Assembly: GCA_963839955.1 (NCBI GenBank)
Contig: CAWIXB010000001.1
Coordinates: 2,108,001 to 2,172,000 of the forward strand
Length of the DNA: 64,000 nucleotides
Source: CAWIXB01 sp963839955
Lineage (GTDB): Bacteria > Actinomycetota > Actinomycetes > JACCUZ01
Direction of reading: 5' to 3'
Position 1 is the stretch's first letter. Every line of letters starts with the position of its first letter. Positions 35,342-45,162 of the stretch are shown here, one piece after another. The notes under the pieces are model-generated. The model was not told the DNA's origin, ran no database searches, and saw nothing but the letters and a program-made list of their open reading frames with translations. The translations under genes were made by a program, and so were the position numbers.

Positions 35342-35608
35342 ATGGGTAGGGGCTCCGATACGGACATATGCTGATCAGTCGCGCGCGCGGAGGGCCGGTT
35401 TCGATGTGCCGGGACACCCTGGGTCCCCTGCGAAGGAAGCCGGGAAGATCGACATTCGAGCGCGAGCCTGCTCGGTCCGAGGAAGCGCAGGCCCTTGGCG
35501 CTCCGCCAGGATACGCACGGGCCCGAACACGGGTCAACGCGGGGCCGGACACGCTCTGTTCACCATGGCGCCTCCGTGCCCACAGGTCGAGGACGGGAGA
35601 CTGGGCGG
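35342..35608. promoter_or_regulatory. Divergent region upstream of rpsA
   Basis: 267 bp between rpsA (minus) and the methyltransferase (plus). It should hold the rpsA promoter and leader. I see the methyltransferase ribosome site GGGAGA (35595-35600). No clear hairpin or confident promoter hexamers were found. Confidence 0.4.
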
Positions 35609-36436
35609 GTGGCTGGCGTGGACGTCCCGGGCGAGGGCGAAGCCGTGCTGCGCCGCGACGCCTCGGCCGCCGAGTCGTCGCACGCCAGCCGCACGTGGTG
35701 GGACGGCGAGGCCGAGCGCTATCTCGAGGAGCACGGCGCGTTCCTCGGCGACGCCCGGTTCGTGTGGTGCCCCGAGGGCGTGTCGGAGGCCGAGGCCGGG
35801 CTGCTCGGTGACGTCGCCGGGCGACGCGTCCTCGAGGTGGGCTGCGGCGCCGCCCAGTGCTCGCGCTGGCTGGCCGCCCAGGGCGCCGAGCCGGTCGCGA
35901 CCGACCTGTCCGGGGAGATGCTCGCCGCCGCACGGCGGCTCGACGAGCGCCACGCGGGCGCCGGGCTGGACGTCCCGCTGGTGCAGGCCGACGCGACCCG
36001 GCTGCCCTTCAGGGATGCGTCCTTCGACCTCGCGTGCTCGGCGTACGGCGCCGTGCCGTTCGTCGCGGCACCGGACGCGGTCATGGCCGAGGTCGCGCGG
36101 GTGCTGCGACCCGGCGGACGCTGGGTCTTCTCGGTGACCCATCCGATCCGGTGGTGCTTCCCGGACGACCCCGGCCAGGGCGGGCTGATGGCGCGGGACA
36201 GCTACTTCGACCGGACGGCGTACGTCGAGCAGGACCAGACCGGCGTCGCGACCTACGTCGAGCACCACCGCACCATCGGCGACCGGGTGCGCGACGTCGT
36301 CGCTGCGGGCTTCCGGCTCGTCGACCTGGTCGAGCCGGAGTGGCCGTCGGGGCACACCGCCACCTGGGGCGGCTGGAGCCCGATGCGGGGCCAGATCCTG
36401 CCCGGCACGGCGATCTTCGTCTGCGAGAAGGACTGA
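35609..36436 (+). CDS. Class I SAM-dependent methyltransferase
   Basis: 275 aa from the GTG at 35609 (GGGAGA eight bases upstream); a longer frame upstream reads into non-conserved sequence. It has the motif I loop VLEVGCGAAQCSRWL (about residue 70), motif II ATDLSGEMLAAA, and the PFRDASFDLACSAYGAVPF region, followed by LRPGGRWVFSVTHP. It methylates an unknown small molecule, as most such orphan enzymes do. Unlinked functionally to its neighbours. Confidence 0.85.
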   Translation: MAGVDVPGEGEAVLRRDASAAESSHASRTWWDGEAERYLEEHGAFLGDARFVWCPEGVSEAEAGLLGDVAGRRVLEVGCGAAQCSRWLAAQGAEPVATDLSGEMLAAARRLDERHAGAGLDVPLVQADATRLPFRDASFDLACSAYGAVPFVAAPDAVMAEVARVLRPGGRWVFSVTHPIRWCFPDDPGQGGLMARDSYFDRTAYVEQDQTGVATYVEHHRTIGDRVRDVVAAGFRLVDLVEPEWPSGHTATWGGWSPMRGQILPGTAIFVCEKD

Positions 36437-36449
36437 GCCCGTCGCCCGG

Positions 36450-37793
36450 TCAGGACGTGGTGGTCGGGCTCGGCTCCGCAGCGGGGTCGGTCGACGTCGG
36501 CGTCGGGGTGGGGGTCGCGCAGGGGTCGGCGGGGTGGTCGGGATCCTCGGCCGCCTCGGCCTCCGCGTGGTCGGCCTGGGACGGGCTCGGGGTCGGGGTC
36601 GGGGTTGGTTCGGCCTCGGTGCCCCCGGCGCCGTCGGTCGAGGTGGGCGTAGGCGTCGGCGTCGGCGAGCACGACGGGCTGGGGCTGGCCGACGGGTCCG
36701 GGCTGGCCGACGGGTTCGGGCTCGTCGAGGGCCCGGGGCTCGTGGACGGCCCTGGGCTGGCCGACGGCTGCGGGCTTGCGGAGGGACGCGAGCTCGCGGT
36801 CGCCGTGGGCCGCGGTGTTGAGCCGTTGTTGGCCGGGTCGGTCCTCGGCGCCGAGGGCGTGCGGGAGGGGCCGCGCGACGCGGATGTGCTGCCGGAGCCG
36901 GGGGACCGTGCGCTCGACGGCCTCGTCCCGGCGATCGCCCGGGCGTCTGCGCTGAAGTCGCTGGCCACCTCGGAGACCGACGTCGTGGTCAGGCCGCTCG
37001 GCAGGGTCGTCGAGGGCAGCGACTGACCCGAGGCGTAAGCCCGCATCCAGGCCAGTACCGTGTCGACGTAGGACCACGAGTGGTTGTAGCCGTAGACGGC
37101 GCGGCGCAGCGACTCCTGGTCGCCGAGGTCGCGGTCGCCGGCGCACAGGTAGGCACCGGCGGCAAGCGCGGCGTCATCGATGTTGTGGGGGCTGGCCGTC
37201 CCGTCGCCGTTGCCGTCCTGGCCCCAGGTGGCCCAGGTCGAGGGGATGAACTGCATCGGGCCGACCGCACGGTCCCAGGTGGTGCTGCCGTCGTGACGGC
37301 CCCCGTCGGTGTCGCTGATCGACGCGATGTCCGGTCCGCCCGAGAGCACCGGCCCGAGGATCGGCGAGGTCGTGGTGCCCTTCGAGTCGAGCGCTCCGCC
37401 ACGCGCGTGGCCGCTCTCGATGCGACCGATGCCGGCGAGCAGCGCCCAGCTCAGATGGCAGGACGGGTCGGTGCGCGCCAGGCTGGCCTCGGCCCGCCGG
37501 TAGGCCGCGAGCACCCGAGCCGGGATGTCGGTGGGTCCCGTCGCGACGTACTGGTTGGCCGTCGTGATGGCCGGCTGGTCCACGGCCGGCGCGGTCGGGA
37601 CCTGCTCCTGCGTGCCCGGGGGGAGAGACAGGTCCTTGGGGGTCCCGCCGTCGACCGGCCCCTCGTCCGCGTGCGGCCGGGCCATCGTGCCGGGCACCAC
37701 CGACGAGACGGTGACGGTCGTCATCACGCCGGTCACCGCCGCGAGTGCGACGAAGATCGACAGGAGGAGCAGGCGTGGACGAGCGAGAAACAT
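36450..37793 (-). CDS. Secreted lytic murein transglycosylase with Ser/Pro-rich tail
   Basis: 447 aa. An N-terminal signal or anchor (LLLLSIFVALAAVTGVM) precedes an MltB-type transglycosylase domain at about residues 75-240. The probable catalytic Glu is in GIGRIESGH; then come AVGPMQFIPSTWATWG, HNIDDAALAAGAYLC and YNHSWSYVDTVLAWM. The tail (about 265-447) is a long Ser/Pro/Thr low-complexity region with PSAS repeats. It cleaves peptidoglycan glycan strands during growth or secretion. It stands alone between convergent and same-strand genes. Confidence 0.9.
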   Translation of the reverse strand: MFLARPRLLLLSIFVALAAVTGVMTTVTVSSVVPGTMARPHADEGPVDGGTPKDLSLPPGTQEQVPTAPAVDQPAITTANQYVATGPTDIPARVLAAYRRAEASLARTDPSCHLSWALLAGIGRIESGHARGGALDSKGTTTSPILGPVLSGGPDIASISDTDGGRHDGSTTWDRAVGPMQFIPSTWATWGQDGNGDGTASPHNIDDAALAAGAYLCAGDRDLGDQESLRRAVYGYNHSWSYVDTVLAWMRAYASGQSLPSTTLPSGLTTTSVSEVASDFSADARAIAGTRPSSARSPGSGSTSASRGPSRTPSAPRTDPANNGSTPRPTATASSRPSASPQPSASPGPSTSPGPSTSPNPSASPDPSASPSPSCSPTPTPTPTSTDGAGGTEAEPTPTPTPSPSQADHAEAEAAEDPDHPADPCATPTPTPTSTDPAAEPSPTTTS

Positions 37794-37989
37794 AGGTGTG
37801 ACGAAGCCCCCTCAAACGTGGACGATGCGGGCAGGCTGCACCGACGGTACGACGAGTGTCGCCGACCTGACCACCCCTGTTCCGAGATACGGCACAACGC
37901 GTCCGAACCATTACGGTCCGTGCGGAGCCGGCGCCTCATCAACCACTCGGGTCACACCCGTCACAGCGCCGGCGAGCGGACCTGTTCGG

Positions 37990-40707
37990 TCAGTGGCCGG
38001 CGTCCTGCCAGGTGCGACCGACGCCGATCGACACGTCCAGCGGCACGGCCAGCGCGTAGGCGGCACCCATCTCGCGGCGTACCAGGTCCTCGAGCGCGCC
38101 ACGCTCCCCCGGCGCGACCTCGAAGACCAGTTCGTCGTGCACCTGCAGCAGCACCCGCGAGGCCAGCCCCGCGGTGCGCAGCTGCCGGTCGACGCCCAGC
38201 ATCGCGACCTTGATGATGTCGGCGGCGGAGCCCTGAATCGGTGCGTTCAGGGCCATCCGCTCGGCCATCTCGCGGCGCTGCCGGTTGTCGCTGGTCAGGT
38301 CGGGCAGATAGCGACGGCGGCCCATGATCGTCTCGGTGAACCCGCTGCGACGGGCTTCGTCGACGACCTCGCGGAGGTAGTCACGGACCCCGCCGAAGCG
38401 CAGGAAGTACTCGTCCATCAGCCCGCGCGCCTCCTCGGGCGAGATGGCGAGCTGACGGGACAGGCCGTAGGCGGACAGGCCGTAGGCCAGCCCGTAGGAC
38501 ATCGCCTTGATCTTGGCTCGCTGCTCGTGGCTCACCTCGCCAGGCGCGACGCCGAACACGCGCGACGCCGTGAACGCGTGCAGGTCCTCGCCGGAGTGGA
38601 AGGCCTCGATCAGCGCCGCGTCCTCGGAGAGATGGGCCATGATGCGCATCTCGATCTGGCTGTAGTCGGCCGTCAGGAGCGACTCGAAGCCGGCGCCGAC
38701 CACGAAGGCCTCGCGGATGCGACGCCCCTCGTCAGTGCGGATCGGAATGTTCTGCAGGTTGGGATCGGCCGACGAGAGTCGTCCCGTGGCCGCGATGAGC
38801 TGGTTGAACGTGGTGTGGATGCGGCCGTCGTCGGCCACCGTCTTGAGCAAGCCGTCGACCGTGATCTTGAGCCGCGAGGCGTCGCGGTGGCGCAGCAACG
38901 CGGCGAGGAACGGGTGCGCGCTCTGCACGTAGAGCGCCTGGAGGGCCTCGGCATCGGTCGTGTAGCCGGTCTTGGTGCGCTTGGTCTTGGGCATGTTCAG
39001 CTCGTCGAAGAGCACCACCTGGAGCTGCTTGGGCGAGCCGAGGTTGATCTCCTTGCCGATGATGTCGAAGGCGTCGTCGGCGGCGCCCTTGACCGCACCC
39101 GCGAAGCGCGCTTCCAGCTCGCCGAGCCGGTCGGTGTCTGCGGCGATGCCGGTGCGCTCCATGGCCGCGAGAACCTCGATGAGCGGCAGCTCCACGTCAC
39201 GCAGCAGCGCGGTGGATGCCTTCGCCTCGAGCTCGGTGTCGAGCCGCTCGGCCAGCTCGAGGACCGCGCGGGCACGGACCACGTCGGCCTCGGCCGCTGC
39301 CGCCTCGTCGGCACCGTCGAAGGACAGCTGGCCACCGCCGCCGTCCTCGGCGCGCAGCTCGCGGCGCAGGTAGCGCAGCGCGAGGTCGGCCAGGTCGTAG
39401 CTGCGCTGGTCGGGCATCGCGAGGTAGGCCGAGAGCGCGGTGTCGCTGGTCACCCCGGACAGCTGCCAGCCGCGCGCGGCGAAGGCCAGCCCCGGCCCCT
39501 TGGCGTCGTGCAGCGCCTTGGGCGTCGCGGCATCGGCCAGCCAGGCAGCGAAGGCCTGCTCGTCGTCGGGCCCGAGCCCGCTCGGCTCGAACCAGGCACC
39601 CTCTCCGTCGCCGGCGGCCAGCGCCACCCCGGTCACGTCGCCCGTGCCCGCGCCCCAGAAGCCGGAGATGTGCACGCCGGTGCGCCGTCCGTCGCGCACG
39701 TGAGCGTCCAGCCAGGGGGCGACCTCGCCGTCGGCCAGGACCGTGCAGCTGACCTCGAAGCCTTCGTCGGCCTCGGGATCGGCGGCCGTCAGGGTGCTGT
39801 AGAGCCGGTCGCGCAGCACCCGGAACTCGAGCGCGTCGAAGACCTGATGGACCTCGTCGCGCTCCCAGTTCTGCCGGGCCAGGTCGCCCGGCATCGCGTC
39901 GACGGGGACATCGGGGACCAGCTCGGTGAGCTTTCGGTTCTGCACGACCTGGGCCAGGTGCGCACGCAGCGCGTCGCCCGCCTTGCCCTTGACCTCGTCG
40001 ACGCGCTCGACGAGTGCATCAAGGTCGCCGAACTCCACGACCCACTTGGTGGCGGTCTTCTCCCCCACGCCCGGGATGTTCGGCAGGTTGTCGCTGGGGT
40101 CGCCGCGCAGCGCCGCGAAGTCGGGGTACTGCGAGGGGCTCAGGCCGTACTTCTCGGCCATCGCGGCGGGCGTGAACCGCCACATGTCGGAGACACCCTT
40201 GCGCGGATAGAGCACGGTCACGTGATCGGACACCAGCTGGAGCGCGTCTCGGTCGCCGGTGCAGATGAGCACGTCGAAGCCTTCGCGCTCGGCGCGCTTC
40301 GTCAGCGTGGCGATGACGTCGTCCGCCTCGAAACCCGGAGCCTCCAGCGACGGGATGCGCAGCGCGCTGAGCACCTCCTTGACCAGCTCGACCTGGCCCT
40401 TGAAGTCGTCCGGGCTCTTGGTGCGGTTGGCCTTGTAGTCGGCGAACAGCTCGGAACGGAAGGTCTGGCGCGACACGTCGAAGGCGACGGCGACGTGGGT
40501 CGGGTCCTCGTCGCGCAACAGGTTGATCAGCATCGACGTGAAGCCGTAGACCGCGTTGGTCGGCTGGCCGGTGGTGGTCGAGAAGTTCTCGACCGGCAGC
40601 GCGTAGAAGGCGCGATAAGCCAGCGAATGACCATCGAGGAGGAGCAGCCGGTCAGTGGGAGTCTCATCGGGTGCCACGACGGCGAGACTAGTGCGGGCCA
40701 CCGACAC
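37990..40707 (-). CDS. polA: DNA polymerase I
   Basis: Up to 905 aa. An alternative GTG at 40677 begins closer to the conserved LLLLDGHSLAYRAFYALP. The N-terminal 5'-nuclease domain is intact (PTNAVYGFTSML, ALRGDPSDN). The middle domain corresponds to the 3'-5' exonuclease, but the catalytic DxE motif is absent, as is usual in actinobacterial PolA. The polymerase domain has motif A (LLTADYSQIEMRI), the O-helix (KAMSYGLAYGLS) and motif C (QVHDELVFE). It fills gaps in repair and removes primers. Divergent from a thioesterase gene. Confidence 0.96.
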   Translation of the reverse strand: MSVARTSLAVVAPDETPTDRLLLLDGHSLAYRAFYALPVENFSTTTGQPTNAVYGFTSMLINLLRDEDPTHVAVAFDVSRQTFRSELFADYKANRTKSPDDFKGQVELVKEVLSALRIPSLEAPGFEADDVIATLTKRAEREGFDVLICTGDRDALQLVSDHVTVLYPRKGVSDMWRFTPAAMAEKYGLSPSQYPDFAALRGDPSDNLPNIPGVGEKTATKWVVEFGDLDALVERVDEVKGKAGDALRAHLAQVVQNRKLTELVPDVPVDAMPGDLARQNWERDEVHQVFDALEFRVLRDRLYSTLTAADPEADEGFEVSCTVLADGEVAPWLDAHVRDGRRTGVHISGFWGAGTGDVTGVALAAGDGEGAWFEPSGLGPDDEQAFAAWLADAATPKALHDAKGPGLAFAARGWQLSGVTSDTALSAYLAMPDQRSYDLADLALRYLRRELRAEDGGGGQLSFDGADEAAAAEADVVRARAVLELAERLDTELEAKASTALLRDVELPLIEVLAAMERTGIAADTDRLGELEARFAGAVKGAADDAFDIIGKEINLGSPKQLQVVLFDELNMPKTKRTKTGYTTDAEALQALYVQSAHPFLAALLRHRDASRLKITVDGLLKTVADDGRIHTTFNQLIAATGRLSSADPNLQNIPIRTDEGRRIREAFVVGAGFESLLTADYSQIEMRIMAHLSEDAALIEAFHSGEDLHAFTASRVFGVAPGEVSHEQRAKIKAMSYGLAYGLSAYGLSRQLAISPEEARGLMDEYFLRFGGVRDYLREVVDEARRSGFTETIMGRRRYLPDLTSDNRQRREMAERMALNAPIQGSAADIIKVAMLGVDRQLRTAGLASRVLLQVHDELVFEVAPGERGALEDLVRREMGAAYALAVPLDVSIGVGRTWQDAGH

Positions 40708-40765
40708 CGTCGTCCGCCTGCCCCGGCCGTACGAGGTCCCGCGCGGGCGTCTCTAGGCTGCCGCC

Positions 40766-41203
40766 ATGACGACACCGGACGAGCTGCTCGAAGGCGTGCG
40801 CACGATGAGCGCCGGGACCCTGGCCGAGCGGATGGGCATCGAGTTCCGCGAGGCTGATCCGCGACGGCTCGTTGCCACGATGCCCGTCGAGGGCAACACC
40901 CAGCCCTACGGGCTGTTGCACGGCGGCGCCTCCCTCGTTCTGGCGGAGACGCTGGGCTCGATCGGGTCCGCGCTGCACGCCGGCCCCGAGCGGGTCGCCG
41001 TCGGCATGGACATCAACGCCACCCATCACCGCGCCGCCCGATCGGGCCTGGTCACCGGCACGGCGACCCCGATACATCTGGGCTCCAGCGTCGCGTCGTA
41101 CGAGGTCGTGGTGACCGACGAGGAGGATCGCCGGATCTGCACCTCGCGGATCACCTGCCTGCTGCGCGCCACCGCTCCCGGCGCACCACCGGCCGCCGGG
41201 TAG
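40766..41203 (+). CDS. PaaI-type hotdog thioesterase
   Basis: 145 aa hotdog-fold acyl-CoA thioesterase. Diagnostic segments: GIEFREADP, the NTQPYGLLHGGASLVLAETLGS core around residues 47-70, and GMDINATHHRAARSG. The Gly-Gly and acidic residue of the PaaI/4-hydroxybenzoyl-CoA thioesterase subfamily are present. Substrate unknown. ATG at 40766 kept; an internal ATG 12 codons on is possible. Confidence 0.87.
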   Translation: MTTPDELLEGVRTMSAGTLAERMGIEFREADPRRLVATMPVEGNTQPYGLLHGGASLVLAETLGSIGSALHAGPERVAVGMDINATHHRAARSGLVTGTATPIHLGSSVASYEVVVTDEEDRRICTSRITCLLRATAPGAPPAAG

Positions 41204-41224
41204 CCAGGCCGGTGTCGGGGCGGG

Positions 41225-41809
41225 CTAGTTGTTGACGCGGGCCACGGCGGCCCGCACCCGGCGCAGGCTGCGCCGCCGCACGACCACGTCGTCGGGAGTG
41301 GCGCTCACACCCTCGGCCGCGAGCCGGCGGCGCAGGATCGCCGTGGGCACGGAGCGGCGGACCACCACGGGGCCGAAGCCCAGCCGCGCGTAAAACCGGT
41401 TCGTCTCCCGGAGGTGCGGGAGCACGCTGGTGATGACGTGCTCGGCGCCCACGTCCTCGGCATACGCCGCCGCCGCAGCGACCAGCGCCTTCCCCACGCC
41501 ACGGCGCCGGGCGCCGTCCCGTACCTGCAGGTAATGGACGTGGACCGCGGATTGGTCGAAGAGCGGCGCGTACGCCGTCTGGGTGAGCACCATCATGCCG
41601 ACGACCTCGCCGCCGACCACGGCGAGCATGGCCCGCGCGGCAGGGTCGGCGTCGATGGCGAGCAGCCGCTCGCGGGCGCCGTCCTCGGTCACCGGCGGCA
41701 TGGCCCGCTCCAGCCGGCTCCCCATGTCGCGCAGCTCGGTCCACAGGGCGACCACAGCCGGCAGGTCGTCCGCACGGGCGTCGCGGACGGACACGTGGGG
41801 ACGCGTCAC
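41225..41809 (-). CDS. GNAT N-acetyltransferase
   Basis: 194 aa. Start chosen at GTG 41809 because GGAGG lies five bases upstream; an ATG 12 bases earlier overlaps that site. The acetyl-CoA fold is clear: VRDARADDLPAVVALW, then VGMMVLTQTAY, then VHYLQVRDGARRRGVGKALV (motif A), then TNRFYARLGFGPV. Target unknown. The C-terminal Arg-rich helix region extends past the usual core. Convergent with the thioesterase gene and divergent from a DUF554 gene. Confidence 0.85.
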   Translation of the reverse strand: MTRPHVSVRDARADDLPAVVALWTELRDMGSRLERAMPPVTEDGARERLLAIDADPAARAMLAVVGGEVVGMMVLTQTAYAPLFDQSAVHVHYLQVRDGARRRGVGKALVAAAAAYAEDVGAEHVITSVLPHLRETNRFYARLGFGPVVVRRSVPTAILRRRLAAEGVSATPDDVVVRRRSLRRVRAAVARVNN

Positions 41810-41987
41810 TGACTCCTCCATCGAGAAATGGGCCGGCTGCGTCGATGGCCGCCGCGCCCAACCGCGCCGGAGCGTACGCCTGTCCGGGCCGACACGTCGA
41901 GGGGCCCCCGGTGGCGGCATGATGTCCCCTTCGTCAGCAAAGCGCCGAACACCGTGTCGGCCATCGATCGTGGCTGGAGGTGAGGCG

Positions 41988-42740
41988 GTGTTCACGGGTG
42001 CTGGGACGGTGCTGAACGTCGCGACCGTGCTCGTCGGCTCCTGCCTCGGGGTCCTCCTCGGTCACCGGCTGCCCGAGCGCACGCGGGACGTGGTCACCGA
42101 CGGTCTTGGGCTGGTGACCCTGCTGGTCGCGGCGACGAGCGCGGCCGCCTTGTTCGACCGTGAGCTCGTGGACGCCATCGGGTCGAGTGCCCCCGTGCTC
42201 GTCGTGCTCGGCGCCATCCTGCTGGGCGGCATCACCGGCTCGCTGCTGCGTATCGAGGAGCGACTAGAAGGCTTCGGCGACTGGTTGCGCCGCCGCATGC
42301 CCGTCGCGAGCGGTCGGGCGGAGGGCGGTCGCGCGCGCTTCGTCGAGGGCTTCGTCACCGCGTCGCTGGTGTTCTGCGTGGGCCCCCTGACGGTGCTGGG
42401 CGCACTCGACGACGGGCTGGGCCGGGGCATCGACAAGCTCGCCCTCAAGGCCACTCTGGACGGCTTTGCGTCGATTGCCTTCGCTGCCAGTCTCGGCTGG
42501 GGCGTCGCCGCGTCCGCCGTCACGGTCGCGGTCGTGCAGGGCACGCTCACGGTTCTGGCCCTGATCCTCGGCGACCTGCTGCCCGACGCCCATCTCTCGG
42601 CGCTCACCGCGACGGGAGGCGTGCTCCTCGTCGGTGTGGGACTTCGGCTGCTGCGCATCAAGGCGGTACCGGTCGGCGACTTGCTTCCGGCACTCGTCGT
42701 TGCACCCGTTCTCGTGCAGGCAGTGGTGCTGGCTCGCTAG
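41988..42740 (+). CDS. DUF554 family membrane protein
   Basis: 250 aa, GTG start with a textbook GGAGGTGA four bases upstream. About seven membrane spans. Signature regions of DUF554 are present: GTVLNVATVLVGSCLGVLLG at the start, GAILLGGITGSLLRIEERLEGFG, EGFVTASLVFCVGPLTVLGALDDG and LKATLDGFASIAFAASLGWG. No role is established for the family; a transporter function is sometimes proposed. It lies 90 bp upstream of livH, and a separate promoter for liv is likely. Confidence 0.88.
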   Translation: MFTGAGTVLNVATVLVGSCLGVLLGHRLPERTRDVVTDGLGLVTLLVAATSAAALFDRELVDAIGSSAPVLVVLGAILLGGITGSLLRIEERLEGFGDWLRRRMPVASGRAEGGRARFVEGFVTASLVFCVGPLTVLGALDDGLGRGIDKLALKATLDGFASIAFAASLGWGVAASAVTVAVVQGTLTVLALILGDLLPDAHLSALTATGGVLLVGVGLRLLRIKAVPVGDLLPALVVAPVLVQAVVLAR

Positions 42741-42830
42741 GTTCATCACACGACCGCATGCCCGCGCGACTATGCTCCCGCGTTCGAACGAGGTGATTGT
42801 CCTGCGTGCCCGCACTCCGGGAGGTGTCCC

Positions 42831-44150
42831 GTGGTCAGAAGGGTCGGCCTGAGAACGGTCGGGCTGTCCGTCGCGACACTGTTCGCGGCACTCGTGTGCG
42901 TGGTGGGCCTGGGGGTCGGCCCTGCACAGGCGGAGGGGGAGTCCGTCTTCGGCTTCCTCAAGAACCCCAAGGGCGGGGAGAGCGTGCCGGTGCCCGGCGT
43001 GACGGTCAAGGTCACCGGCGGCGGAGTCAACGAGACCGCGACCAGCGACGACAAAGGCCGGTGGGCGGTCGAGGTCGGCAAGGCCGGCACCTTCACCGTT
43101 GCGTTGGACCAGAAGACGCTGCCCAAGGGCGTCACGTTGCGCAACCCGGACGCCGACTCGCGCAAGGTGCCGGTCGCAGAAGGCCAGGACAAGCCGGTGT
43201 TGTTCGCCCTCGGCAAGAGCACCAGGCAGGTGCAGAGCGACTGGGAGCGGGCTGCGCAACTTGCGGCAGAAGGCTTGCGTTTCGGGCTGATCATCGCTCT
43301 GGCTGCGGTCGGGCTCTCGCTCATCTTCGGCACGACCGGGCTCACGAACTTCGCCCACGGTGAGCTGGTCACCTTCGGCGCCATCGTGTGCTTCTGGTTC
43401 GCCACCGGCATGCACCTGCCGGGCTTCCTCCCCGACCTGCCGGCCATGAACTTCTTCGTGGCCTCGTTCCTAGCCCTCATCGTCTGCGGTCTGTTCGGGT
43501 GGGCCAACGACTCGCTCCTGTGGGCCAAGCTGCGACGACGGGGCACCGGCCTGATCGCTGCCATGATCGTGACGATCGGCCTCGCGATCCTGCTGCGCTA
43601 CCTGCTGCTCTACGCCTTCGGCGGAAGCACCCAGGCCTACCCCGCCTTCCGCGGCCAGAAGGGGATCGACATCGGGCCCATCACGTTGGGTCCGGCGGAC
43701 TACGTGAGCATGGCCATAGCCGTCGTCGTCCTGCTCGCTGTCGCCTGGGCGCTGCTGCGCACCAGGACCGGGAAGGCGACCCGTGCAGTCTCGGACAACC
43801 CGGCGCTCGCAGCGGCATCCGGCATCGACGTCGACTGGGTGATCAGGCTGGTCTGGATCGCGGGCACCACGCTTGCCGGGCTGGCAGGCATCCTGCTCGG
43901 GCTCGCGCAGGGCGTGAACTTCCAGATGGGCCAGCAGCTCCTGCTGCTCATCTTCGCCGCGGTCACGCTCGGCGGCCTGGGCACGGCGTTCGGTGCCCTG
44001 GTCGGCAGCCTCGTCGTCGGCATGTTCATCTCCGTGTCGACGCTCTGGATCCCCATCGAGCTCAAGAACGTCGGTGCGCTCGGCATCCTCATCGTCATCC
44101 TCCTCGTCAGGCCACAGGGCATCCTCGGCCGGGCGCAGCGAGTCGGCTGA
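42831..44150 (+). CDS. livH: Branched-chain amino acid ABC permease with exported N-terminal domain
   Basis: 439 aa, GTG start with GGGAGGTG five bases upstream. Residues about 150-439 are a normal LivH permease with about 8 spans (GTTGLTNFAHGELVTFGA; DNPALAAASGIDVDWVIRL; GLGTAFGALVGSL). Ahead of it are a signal peptide (AALVCVVGLGVGPAQA) and an Ig/carboxypeptidase-regulatory-like domain of about 100 residues (PGVTVKVTGGGVNETATSDDKGRWAVEVGKAGTFTV in segments). That domain would sit outside the membrane, ahead of the first permease span. It is unusual against the typical ~300-aa LivH. First gene of livHMGF. Confidence 0.9.
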   Translation: MVRRVGLRTVGLSVATLFAALVCVVGLGVGPAQAEGESVFGFLKNPKGGESVPVPGVTVKVTGGGVNETATSDDKGRWAVEVGKAGTFTVALDQKTLPKGVTLRNPDADSRKVPVAEGQDKPVLFALGKSTRQVQSDWERAAQLAAEGLRFGLIIALAAVGLSLIFGTTGLTNFAHGELVTFGAIVCFWFATGMHLPGFLPDLPAMNFFVASFLALIVCGLFGWANDSLLWAKLRRRGTGLIAAMIVTIGLAILLRYLLLYAFGGSTQAYPAFRGQKGIDIGPITLGPADYVSMAIAVVVLLAVAWALLRTRTGKATRAVSDNPALAAASGIDVDWVIRLVWIAGTTLAGLAGILLGLAQGVNFQMGQQLLLLIFAAVTLGGLGTAFGALVGSLVVGMFISVSTLWIPIELKNVGALGILIVILLVRPQGILGRAQRVG

Positions 44151-44169
44151 GGCGGAAGGGAGGACGGCA

Positions 44170-45162
44170 ATGAACTGGGAACGCATCATCGTCAACGCCC
44201 TCGAGGCCGGCATCGGGGTCGAGACCGTCGTGTTCGCCCTGGCTGCCATCGGGCTCAACGTGCACTTCGGCTACACCGGCCTGCTCAACTTCGGACAGGC
44301 GGCCTTCCTCGCGATGGCGGCCTACGGCGTCGGTGTCACAGTGGCCACGTTCGACCTGCCGCTCTGGCTCGGTGTCGTCTTCGGTCTGCTGGCAAGCATC
44401 GCCCTGGCTCTCCTGCTCGGCATCCCCACGTTGCGCCTTCGCGCCGACTACCTCGCCATCGTGACCATCGCCGCGGCCGAGATCGTGCGTCTCATCGCGC
44501 GGTCGGTGACCTTCAAGGACACCTTCGGCGGTTCCGACGGACGGCAGGACTTCGCGGGTGACTTCTACGCACTGAACCCCTATTCCGAGGGCGAGTACAA
44601 CATCGGATCCTTCGGGTTCAACGAACGCCAGATGTGGGTGCTCACCGTCGGCTGGATCCTGGTGGGCCTCTCCTGCCTGATCGTCTTCCTGCTGATGCGC
44701 AGCCCGTGGGGTCGCGTGCTCAAGGCGATCCGCGAGGACGAGGACGCGGTGCGCAGCCTGGGCAAGAACGTCTACTCGTACAAGCTGCAGAGCCTGGTCA
44801 TCGGCGGTGTCCTCGGCTGCCTCGGTGGCTTCATCCTCGCCCTCGCCCGAGCCTCGATCCAGCCGGACGTCTTCGGTTCGGAGACGACGTTCTTCGCCTA
44901 CACCGTGCTGATCCTGGGCGGAGCCGCTCGCGTCGCCTCACCGGTGATCGGGGCCATGATCTTCTGGGTGGTGCTCTCCCTGACCGACAACATCCTCAAC
45001 GAGGCCATCGACGCCGGTTACATCTCCTCGTCGGTCATCAACAACACCCAGGTGGGCCAGTTCCGGTTCATGCTGGTGGGGCTCGCGCTGATGCTGCTGA
45101 TGATCTTCAGACCGCAGGGGATCTTCGGTGACAAGAGGGAGATCGCACTCGATGCCCGCTGA
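44170..45162 (+). CDS. livM: Branched-chain amino acid ABC permease LivM
   Basis: 330 aa, about ten spans; ATG at 44170 with AAGGGAGGA ribosome site and 19 bp after livH. LivM hallmarks are GYTGLLNFGQAAFLAMAAYG, LRLRADYLAIVTIAAAEIVRL and the AIREDEDAVRSLGKNVYSYKLQ cytosolic loop, ending with FRPQGIFG. Pairs with LivH to form the channel. Confidence 0.95.
   Translation: MNWERIIVNALEAGIGVETVVFALAAIGLNVHFGYTGLLNFGQAAFLAMAAYGVGVTVATFDLPLWLGVVFGLLASIALALLLGIPTLRLRADYLAIVTIAAAEIVRLIARSVTFKDTFGGSDGRQDFAGDFYALNPYSEGEYNIGSFGFNERQMWVLTVGWILVGLSCLIVFLLMRSPWGRVLKAIREDEDAVRSLGKNVYSYKLQSLVIGGVLGCLGGFILALARASIQPDVFGSETTFFAYTVLILGGAARVASPVIGAMIFWVVLSLTDNILNEAIDAGYISSSVINNTQVGQFRFMLVGLALMLLMIFRPQGIFGDKREIALDAR

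Noticed and set aside
37794..37989. c-di-AMP riboswitch upstream of the lytic transglycosylase
   Set aside because: Such riboswitches precede wall hydrolases in actinobacteria, but I could not find the conserved core sequences in this 196-bp leader.
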